Below are positions 58,504 to 64,000 of a DNA stretch of 64,000 nt, in pieces. The notes below the pieces were generated by a model that was given only the letters and a program-made list of their open reading frames with translations, was not told where the DNA came from and did not search any database. Source of the stretch: Sphingobacterium athyrii (GTDB taxonomy: Bacteria; Bacteroidota; Bacteroidia; Sphingobacteriales; Sphingobacteriaceae); NCBI RefSeq assembly GCF_003071065.1, contig NZ_QCXX01000005.1, positions 1-64,000 of the forward strand. Direction: 5' to 3'. Both the position numbers and the translations under genes were made by a program. Within the stretch, counting starts at the first letter, position 1, and each line of letters begins with the position of its first letter.

Positions 58504-58933
58504 ACGAAACGATTGAAATGTTTTTTCTAATAATTACGGGCCGCTCATATTGTATCCCCATCTTTCCATAACCGAAAATTGCCTCCAACATCTGTTTCGG
58601 ATTGCGTTTTGAAAAAATCTGCAGCGCTCCATTACGTCTGAAATCATTTACTTCAATCAGACAATCAGTAGCCGTATACCCGAATACTTTAATGGATGGA
58701 AATCGACTGCTCATTTCACGCACGGTATCTATCCCATTCATCACAGGCATGTGCAGATCCAAAATACAGATCTGGGGAAGTATTTTGCAAGAAGAAAGAT
58801 GCCGAAGCAATTCGCTCCCGTTATCCGCCGTAAATTGCAGGTCAAACAGATCAAGCTGCGCTGAAAGCAGCTCAATAATCTTTTGCTGGAGCCTGCAGTC
58901 ATCTGCAAAGATCAACTTAATCTTGTTTTCCAT
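58490..58933 (-). CDS. Receiver-only response regulator
   Basis: 147 residues, one CheY-like receiver domain without output domain. Phosphoacceptor Asp59 (ICILDLHMP), acidic pair Asp11-Asp12 (IFADDCR), Thr near residue 87 (FGYTATD) and Lys109 (FSKRNP) are all in place, so it is probably phosphorylated. No cognate kinase gene is near; the histidine kinase at 37103 is paired with its own regulator. It overlaps the AraC gene by 14 bp. The gene upstream (58987-59154) encodes a short peptide, 53 bp away. Confidence 0.85.
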   Translation of the reverse strand: MENKIKLIFADDCRLQQKIIELLSAQLDLFDLQFTADNGSELLRHLSSCKILPQICILDLHMPVMNGIDTVREMSSRFPSIKVFGYTATDCLIEVNDFRRNGALQIFSKRNPKQMLEAIFGYGKMGIQYERPVIIRKNISIVSYDNS

Positions 58934-58986
58934 GTATGCTTATTTTTCATTAAACTATAGTACCCCATCAGCAAACCATCAAAAGA

Positions 58987-59157
58987 TTAAGACGGAAGTA
59001 TTTTCGTTTCCAACAATTTAATTTTCGAGACTTTGTTACAATCATGTTTTATTTTTTCCCCGTCTATCTCAGGAGAAATTTTATCGAAAGAATTCTCCGA
59101 TTCGACAAGTATTACCTCAACTTTTGGTTGTATATAATTACGTTTCGATTTCATCAT
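58987..59157 (-). CDS. Short peptide, third member of the Y-x-x-P/E-x-E group
   Basis: Too short for usual gene calls. ATG ATG at 59157/59154 opens a frame of 55-56 codons ending in TAA at 58987: MKSKRNYIQPKVEVILVESE, then NSFDKISPEIDGEK ... LLETKILPS. The beginning (Lys-rich, Y-I-x-P-K-V-E-V-I-x-V-E-x-E) matches the starts of the two ELE-AAGS peptides, but the AAGS motif is absent. It is the first gene of the leftward operon with the receiver and AraC genes, directly beside the invertible segment. No signal peptide. Confidence 0.6.
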   Translation of the reverse strand: MMKSKRNYIQPKVEVILVESENSFDKISPEIDGEKIKHDCNKVSKIKLLETKILPS

Positions 59158-59212
59158 TATGCTATGATTAGTTTTTTAAACATTTTCTAAATAACCACTT
59201 GGGGTAATAATG

Positions 59213-59230
59213 TTAGTCTAATTCAGACTA
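59213..59230 (+). repeat. Left inverted repeat of the switch
   Basis: TTAGTCTAATTCAGACTA. It is itself a palindrome TAGTCT-AATTC-AGACTA, two 6-bp half-sites with an asymmetric 5-bp core. The core makes the two copies of the repeat distinguishable in orientation. Confidence 0.85.
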
Positions 59231-59347
59231 GAAAAAATATATTAACATCTGATTTTCAGCTATATAAATTTTATCTATTTTAATACGATACGCATTCAGC
59301 TATTAATTTGGTATTTTTTTAATTCCATGGTTATTTTAGCATAATGG

Positions 59348-59381
59348 TTTGCACGCTTTTAAAATAAAAATGGTATATTTG
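59348..59381 (+). promoter_or_regulatory. Promoter inside the invertible segment
   Basis: -33 box TTTG (59348-59351) and perfect -7 box TATATTTG (59374-59381), 22 bp apart, just inside the TTG-N17-23-TANNTTTG range. In the sequenced orientation it would start a transcript near 59388 that reads into the recombinase gene with the right repeat in its leader. Confidence 0.55.
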
Positions 59382-59395
59382 AGTAAGTGAAATTG

Positions 59396-59413
59396 TAGTC
59401 TGAATTAGACTAA
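59396..59413 (-). repeat. Right inverted repeat of the switch
   Basis: Exact reverse complement of the left repeat over 18 bp (plus strand TAGTCTGAATTAGACTAA). It lies 52 bp before the recombinase ATG. Confidence 0.85.
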
Positions 59414-59464
59414 TTCGTATATACTATTATCTTTATACTCAGATATTAGTAAAAAGTGTACGCG

Positions 59465-60706
59465 ATGATTTTCAATTTTACCCTGTTGAGTACAGGCTCG
59501 ACATCCCTGATTGCCCTAAAATTTATCGATGAACAACAAAAAGAGTTTGTCGTAAAAACATCCTTAAAAATCATTCCTAACCGTTGGAATCAAGACAAAC
59601 AGCGTCCGGACAACATTTATTTAAAAATTTATAAAAAGCTTAACGCAAAATTAGACGCGATCAAAATTGCCATATCAAATTACCTGAAGGAGGTAGCATT
59701 TAAACAACGTAAATTCTCACTCAATGTTTTAACCCAGCTCATAAAAAAATGCTGCATTTTAAAAGAAAGCCCTTTCGAAGCCGGAAGTCTATTGGAAGCG
59801 ACAGACAACTTTATCCAGAGCCGTCTGCACCTCATTTCCGACAATACACATCGGCGGTACAAAGTCTTTTTTAATATGTTAAGGCGTTTCGAAGGTTTCC
59901 AGCGTAAAAATCTGATGATCAATGAAGTAAACAGCGACTTTGTAAAAGAATTTATAAAATTCGGAGAATTGGAAGCCTATAGTTCAAGCACCATTTATCG
60001 CACCATATATTTTGTTCGTACTGTCCTCAATTTCTTGGAAAAAAGAGGGATACGTACTTTAGTTTATGAACTGGAACTTCCAAAAATCAAAAAACACAAC
60101 CGTGTCATCAGCCTCACCGAAGACGAACTCATTCGAATAAAAGATACTGTTGTCCCTCCAGAACTGAAGGCAGCCAAAGACTGGTTGGTCATTAGCTGCT
60201 ATACGGGTCAACGCGTTTCGGATTTTATGAATTTTAATCTTGATATGGTGGAAATCCTCGACGGAAAACCCTGTCTTTCGTTTACGCAGCAGAAGACACA
60301 AAAGACAATACTGCTACCCTTGCATCCGACAGCCATAAACATTATGTCTGACAATGGAAACAACTTCCCTTCAAAACTCTCTGCTCAGAAATACAATGAA
60401 CAGATTAAGGAAATCGCACGCCTTGCCGGTATAAATAGCCTGATCAAAGTTCGTACCCGAAGTGGTTTCAGATCGACAGAAAAGCTGATACAGAAGTGGG
60501 AAGCGATTACCAGCCATATCGGCCGACGTAGCTTTGCCTCTAATTTCTACGGCAAGATCCCAACACCGTTGCTTATGCAAGCAACAGGGCATAGTACTGA
60601 GCTGATGTTTCAGCGCTATATTAGCAATACGGATACCGAACGGACACGCTCACTTGGGGTTTATCTTGATGAACTGTACAAAAGTAAATTTTTAGTATCC
60701 GGATAA
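59465..60706 (+). CDS. Tyrosine recombinase (site-specific integrase), probable DNA invertase
   Basis: About 413 residues from ATG 59465; a GTG at 59456 is also possible. The N-terminal part is the arm/SAM-like DNA-binding region typical of Bacteroidota integrases (FNFTLLSTGSTSLIALKFID ... NTHRRYKVFFNMLRRFEGF). The catalytic residues are Arg250 (TGQR), His351 and Arg354 (HIGRR), His376 (TGHST) and Tyr385 (FQRYI). Its position beside the inverted repeats suggests it inverts that segment and thereby also switches its own promoter. No att sites or phage genes are near. Confidence 0.88.
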   Translation: MIFNFTLLSTGSTSLIALKFIDEQQKEFVVKTSLKIIPNRWNQDKQRPDNIYLKIYKKLNAKLDAIKIAISNYLKEVAFKQRKFSLNVLTQLIKKCCILKESPFEAGSLLEATDNFIQSRLHLISDNTHRRYKVFFNMLRRFEGFQRKNLMINEVNSDFVKEFIKFGELEAYSSSTIYRTIYFVRTVLNFLEKRGIRTLVYELELPKIKKHNRVISLTEDELIRIKDTVVPPELKAAKDWLVISCYTGQRVSDFMNFNLDMVEILDGKPCLSFTQQKTQKTILLPLHPTAINIMSDNGNNFPSKLSAQKYNEQIKEIARLAGINSLIKVRTRSGFRSTEKLIQKWEAITSHIGRRSFASNFYGKIPTPLLMQATGHSTELMFQRYISNTDTERTRSLGVYLDELYKSKFLVSG

Positions 60707-60798
60707 ATTTAAATTTTTATTTCATGAATTATTGCGCCATAAAAGCTCAAACAAAACAATTGTATCAACAACTAAAACAAGAAAATTAGCACATTACG

Positions 60799-60826
60799 AA
60801 TGCTTTTTCTTCGAATTAAAAGCATT
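60799..60826. terminator. Hairpin between convergent recombinase and membrane-barrel genes
   Basis: AATGCTTTT (60799-60807) / AAAAGCATT (60818-60826), then TTTAAA. It could end transcription in both directions; weak stem. Confidence 0.5.
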
Positions 60827-60827
60827 T

Positions 60828-61616
60828 TTAAAGTTGGTAAATCAGGCGGAAAAATGAGCTGATCGCGTTTTCCTTCCCTCCAATCGGAAAGCCGACGGCC
60901 ATTCCAACAGCTAATTTATCATTCAGCCCCAATTTCACCTGTGGCCGCAATGTTGTTTCCAATAGGCCACGGGCAACTTCCTGATTTACCTCCAGTCCGA
61001 TAAAATGATCAGTCTGTGGTAATGTATAGTGAAAGGATGTATTGATTTGCCAATTCATTTTGGTGGTATGTGATTTATAATGATAGGCAATTTCCGGCCC
61101 GGTATAAATTAATGTATGCCAGTTGGTATGCCAACTCTTTGCAGCGACGAAAAAGGGATTGAACGCTGTCCCCCCCGCAATGAAATTAAATAGCTGTGTA
61201 TACCCCACCGCTAATGTTGTCGCCTGTTTTTTTGAGACATAAAAAGAATATTGTGACGACAGTCGCAAGCGTTCGAGTTCATTGCTTGACTTTACATGCT
61301 CCATTTTACTTTTTGAATACATAAAATCGGTTTCCACTTCCAGCCCCAGACGGTCAATGGGCGCGAACTCATACTCCATTAAATATCCGTATTCATCCAC
61401 GCTACGCATTCTTTTAATATCTGCCCCCACATTAAACTCCTTCTCCCCCTTTCTTGCACCGAGGTCCCGAACAAGATCATTGTATAACGGTTCCGCATGA
61501 TGTACTTTATCGGGTAGGACTTTATTTTCTTGTGCATTGACCGAAAAAGAACACAGCAGGATACAAATTGTAAAGACTGTACCTAAAAGCTTTAGAAGTG
61601 ATTTGTTGTTTTTCAT
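60828..61616 (-). CDS. Outer-membrane beta-barrel protein of unknown function
   Basis: About 262 residues from ATG 61616, which begins the signal peptide (ending SVNAQE). After a short HAEPLYNDLVRDLGARKGEK segment, alternating hydrophobic strands run to the C-terminal aromatic-rich end (FFRLIYQL), as in outer-membrane barrels of eight to twelve strands. Similar proteins beginning H-A-E-P-L occur in Bacteroidota without known function. A membrane protein gene lies 48 bp upstream on the same strand. Confidence 0.6.
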   Translation of the reverse strand: MKNNKSLLKLLGTVFTICILLCSFSVNAQENKVLPDKVHHAEPLYNDLVRDLGARKGEKEFNVGADIKRMRSVDEYGYLMEYEFAPIDRLGLEVETDFMYSKSKMEHVKSSNELERLRLSSQYSFYVSKKQATTLAVGYTQLFNFIAGGTAFNPFFVAAKSWHTNWHTLIYTGPEIAYHYKSHTTKMNWQINTSFHYTLPQTDHFIGLEVNQEVARGLLETTLRPQVKLGLNDKLAVGMAVGFPIGGKENAISSFFRLIYQL

Positions 61617-61664
61617 ACGACAAACCTCCAAGCGAATTATGGAAACAATTGGGAATTTTATCTC

Positions 61665-62117
61665 TTATCCCATTTTTTTTATTACCCAGATAAAAGCAAT
61701 CATCTGCCCTAAAAAACAACTTAGCCAAAGCGGTAATAAAGCCAAATACCACTGGCATTTCTTTCGTCCCCGACTGTAAGCTTCAGACCAAAATACAATA
61801 GACTTAAACGCAACAAAAATGGTTGTAAAGACAAAGCCCAAGATTGCAATTACTACCCCAATCCACAAAATATCAGCAGAAAGATAGTTCCCAAAGAATT
61901 CGTCTGTTAGACAAGAATTTATAACCAGTACTGCAATAGCAGTAAACATAATTATATAGCAAATGAGCACTCTTTCCAATAGCAATTTTGTATTGAACGT
62001 ATATTTAGCTGCAGGTACACGGCCAAACCAATATATCCCCATTCCCAATCCAACAAGGGTGGTGATCATGCTTGGCAAATAAAATAAAAACAATATATAG
62101 TCTGTGTCAAATAACAT
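61665..62117 (-). CDS. Small membrane protein with four segments
   Basis: 150 residues, hydrophobic segments at about 8-28, 46-68, 80-105 and 125-147. The loop SEAYSRGRKKCQWY is basic and probably cytoplasmic. No family recognised. It may share a transcript with the barrel gene 48 bp downstream. Confidence 0.55.
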   Translation of the reverse strand: MLFDTDYILFLFYLPSMITTLVGLGMGIYWFGRVPAAKYTFNTKLLLERVLICYIIMFTAIAVLVINSCLTDEFFGNYLSADILWIGVVIAILGFVFTTIFVAFKSIVFWSEAYSRGRKKCQWYLALLPLWLSCFLGQMIAFIWVIKKMG

Positions 62118-62305
62118 TACTTTTCATTTCATAGGTTATTTTGGAACGCCCTTAAATAATATGGAACGAAGAGCATATCAATATCCAAAGTAAAGCTATA
62201 CAAAATGGGAATCGTGTAAAATACCCCAAACGCGGTATTTTATTATCCTTTGGGAGGGGCTAGTTTTGGAAAAGTATATTACAACAACTTATTATCCCAA
62301 AAGCT

Positions 62306-62974
62306 ATGAAAAAAGTATTACTATTATTTGCCTGTTTCAGTTTGCTGTATTACACAGCGGATGCTCAATCCAAACCTGGAAAAAAATATCTGAACATTGG
62401 TTATGTTTCTCAACATCTTAAAGCTGTAGATGACCTTGATGGTGAATCCAAGATCAAAAGTAAGTTTGGCGCCTCACTCAGCAGTGGCCGTACATTCTTC
62501 CTGAATCAGGAACCGATTGCCAAAGTGCTCTATTTTGGCATCGACTGGACTTATCTTGATTTAAATTATGCCCAATTTAAACAAACTGAGACCTATTCCA
62601 TTGAAGACGGAAATGGCGGCATGATTACCGAGACAGATAACTATGTTACCCATAAAGGAGAAATCGGCATGCAGGTTGGTCCATCCGTCCATGTAGGTCT
62701 GACAGATGGGTTTACAGTATCAGCTCATGTCCGCTATGCTCCCTCCTACTCTTTACTTTATGCTGATGAAGAATTTTCCGGTGGGTTTGGCAACTTTTTC
62801 ACGACAGGCCTATCAGCCAACTATGGTGCATTTGGACTAGGTTTTGAAACACGCTGGGGATCAGCTAAACATAGTTTCAATATTGACATTGACGAGCTTG
62901 AAGAACAGGAAGTAACCGTAAAAGAGAAAATAAAACTGAACGGAAGCCGTATATTTTTGGCATTCAGATTTTAA
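62306..62974 (+). CDS. Exported beta-barrel-like protein
   Basis: 222 residues with a signal peptide (about 1-20, ADAQS). Alternating strands (FFLNQEPIAKVLYFGIDWTY, then LDLNYA; AFGLGFETRWGSAKHSFNID) end in Phe (RIFLAFRF), the hallmark of outer-membrane barrels recognised by the assembly machinery. Function unknown. A lipocalin-like lipoprotein gene follows 70 bp later on the same strand. Confidence 0.65.
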   Translation: MKKVLLLFACFSLLYYTADAQSKPGKKYLNIGYVSQHLKAVDDLDGESKIKSKFGASLSSGRTFFLNQEPIAKVLYFGIDWTYLDLNYAQFKQTETYSIEDGNGGMITETDNYVTHKGEIGMQVGPSVHVGLTDGFTVSAHVRYAPSYSLLYADEEFSGGFGNFFTTGLSANYGAFGLGFETRWGSAKHSFNIDIDELEEQEVTVKEKIKLNGSRIFLAFRF

Positions 62975-63044
62975 ACTTTCTAGAAAAACAGCAATAATGG
63001 CAGATATAATTTCTGCTATATAAACCTTGTAAAAGAGAAATATT

Positions 63045-63518
63045 ATGAAAACACTTCACGTAAAACATAAACCTCATTCCCTGTGGTTGACAATGTGCTT
63101 CTTCATCCTGTTATTTACAGGATGTAGTAAAGACAATGACTTCATTGATGAAAACGATGCAAAAAAAACGGCGGAAAGCATTGTTGGCAAATGGAACCTG
63201 GAAAAATTAGTCAATCAGGAAATACCAGGAACCACTGACACCTATACTGGTAAAAATGGCGAATGGGCCGAGTTTAAAAAAGACGGAACTGGATCCCAGC
63301 GCTGGGATGAAGGTGATGGGAGTTTCGATCTCGAACCCTTTACCTGGAAGGTAAGAGCGGATAAGTTAATCTTTAAAGAAAATGGTGATGATGATGAAGA
63401 AGCATTCACCATTATCAAACTGACAACACAGGAGCTGGTATTCAAAGGCGAAGGAACATATAAAAATGGAGATGGGAAGGATATCAAATGGATCGAAACA
63501 TACTATCTCAAAAAGTAA
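63045..63518 (+). CDS. Lipocalin-like lipoprotein
   Basis: 157 residues; lipobox FTGC, Cys27. Then SIVGKWNLEKLVNQEIPG ... GEWAEFKKDGTGSQ ... FTWKVRADKLIFKENG ... ITKLTTQELVFKG-like IKLTTQELVFKGEGTYK. This is the eight-strand pattern of the small lipocalin-like lipoproteins of Bacteroidota. Ligand unknown. A terminator follows. Confidence 0.72.
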   Translation: MKTLHVKHKPHSLWLTMCFFILLFTGCSKDNDFIDENDAKKTAESIVGKWNLEKLVNQEIPGTTDTYTGKNGEWAEFKKDGTGSQRWDEGDGSFDLEPFTWKVRADKLIFKENGDDDEEAFTIIKLTTQELVFKGEGTYKNGDGKDIKWIETYYLKK

Positions 63519-63539
63519 CATTTACACCTCCAAATACGC

Positions 63540-63572
63540 TGGTAGCCTCAAGACTGAGGCTGCCTTTTTTTG
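63540..63572 (+). terminator. Terminator of the lipocalin-like gene
   Basis: Stem GGTAGCCTCA (63541-63550) / TGAGGCTGCC (63555-63564), 4-nt loop AGAC, followed by TTTTTTT. Confidence 0.88.
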
Positions 63573-63805
63573 ATTTATGCAAGGTCCAACAATGAAAGAC
63601 CAGAAACTCTTTTCTTATCTCATAAATTAACTCCGTTATTAGTAGCGATTTTGTACAGTTTCCTTCCCACCTTATTTGACATTTTACCATTTTTTCACTA
63701 TTTTTAGGGGATCTCAGCCGTATATGAAAAACAAGGATACCTAGCCAGTATCATTGTACACGTTCTTGCTATTTTCTAGTAACAGTATATTTAACCGATT
63801 GGAAG

Positions 63806-64000
63806 ATGAAAAAACAGCAACATCTACTCTCTAACCTTTGGGACAGTTATCCTGATGCCATTTCTAATCAATACTCAATTCCCAAAAAAGTGAACATTGG
63901 TCGATTTTTAACCGAGCTTTTGGCCATTGGCCCTTTTTATTATTATGTTATCAATATCGCAGATAATAGCCTGTATCATATTCATGAGAATCTACTTTCT
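63806..64000 (+). CDS. Probable LuxR-type regulator, 5' part only
   Basis: Open frame from ATG 63806 to the window edge, 65 codons: MKKQQHLLSNLWDSYPDAIS ... LLAIGPFYYYVINIADNSLY ... HIHENLLS. The tail FYYYVINIADNSLYHIHENL resembles the PAS-like start of Bacteroidota helix-turn-helix (LuxR-like) regulators. The C-terminal DNA-binding domain would be beyond the window, so the class is tentative. Confidence 0.5.
   Translation, partial: MKKQQHLLSNLWDSYPDAISNQYSIPKKVNIGRFLTELLAIGPFYYYVINIADNSLYHIHENLLS

Larger units (their letters stand above)
59213..59413. other. Putative invertible promoter segment
   Basis: Two identical 18-bp repeats in inverted orientation (59213-59230 and 59396-59413) enclose 165 bp with a promoter pointing right. 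The segment lies between a leftward operon (first start 59157) and a rightward tyrosine recombinase gene (start 59465). Inversion would turn the promoter from the recombinase to the leftward operon. This is the known layout of promoter inversion in Bacteroidota, here inferred from sequence only. Confidence 0.65.

Noticed and set aside
59465..60706. Integrated mobile element around the tyrosine recombinase
   Set aside because: No direct repeats, phage or conjugation genes, or tRNA target; the inverted repeats fit a local inversion system better.
60724..60789. 21-codon frame behind the recombinase gene
   Set aside because: Too short and without similarity to the other small peptides.

Overview
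The window looks like chromosomal DNA of a Sphingobacteriaceae bacterium, most likely Sphingobacterium or a close relative (Bacteroidota). The reasons are 16S and 23S rRNA of Bacteroidota type (16S 3' end GGAATACCTCCTTT), two SusC/SusD pairs, many short-lipobox lipoproteins, S26 signal peptidase with an extra N-terminal membrane domain, fimbrillin-like surface lipoproteins, and promoters of the Bacteroidota form TTG-N19-23-TANNTTTG. The genus is an inference. No CRISPR array, prophage or insertion sequence was seen.

Layout. 1-4250: an rRNA operon on the minus strand (16S, tRNA-Ile, tRNA-Ala, 23S cut by the window edge) with two tandem promoters at 4501-4717. 5278-8125: a truncated beta-propeller gene and an MG2-domain surface protein. 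8325-28652: one long minus-strand operon of 12 exported proteins. It contains two consecutive SusC-SusD-fasciclin-DUF modules, then two alkaline-phosphatase-fold/LamG lipoproteins around an M60 metallopeptidase, and ends with a DUF4998/F5-8C lipoprotein. It looks like a glycoprotein or glycopeptide capture and degradation system. Two CG-centred LacI-like operators lie upstream. 29325-32437: signal peptidase I and two exported proteins of unknown function. 32703-36504: a TonB receptor with two His-rich DUF4625 lipoproteins, probably metal (zinc?) uptake, with palindromic operators around its promoter. 36588-39063: PepSY-like protein and a two-component system. 39270-41593: AraC regulator and an exported cytosine-deaminase-like amidohydrolase. 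41865-49828: surface polysaccharide genes (CapD-type dehydratase, complete dTDP-L-rhamnose pathway rfbB-C-D-A, acyltransferase, divergent CpsB-type phosphatase).

50131-60706 is the most unusual part. Two divergent cassettes, each a short peptide gene followed by a large fimbrillin/FISUMP-like lipoprotein, face away from a 1.2 kb AT-rich region. Both peptides carry the motif ELE-x-x-(I/V)AAGS. Further right is a leftward operon: a third, previously overlooked 55-residue peptide (58987-59154), a receiver-only response regulator, an AraC regulator and a small pilin-like secreted protein. Upstream of that operon, and directly upstream of a tyrosine recombinase gene, two exact 18-bp inverted repeats (59213-59230, 59396-59413) bracket a 165-bp segment with a promoter that now points at the recombinase. 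This has the form of an invertible promoter switch: one orientation would transcribe the recombinase, the other the peptide/regulator operon. The remaining genes (60828-64000) are outer-membrane and lipoprotein genes of unknown role and the start of a probable regulator.

The best candidates for an undescribed system are the invertible switch with its peptide-receiver-AraC operon, and the peptide/fimbrillin cassettes it may control. That link is inferred; no copy of the inverted repeat was seen next to the fimbrillin genes.
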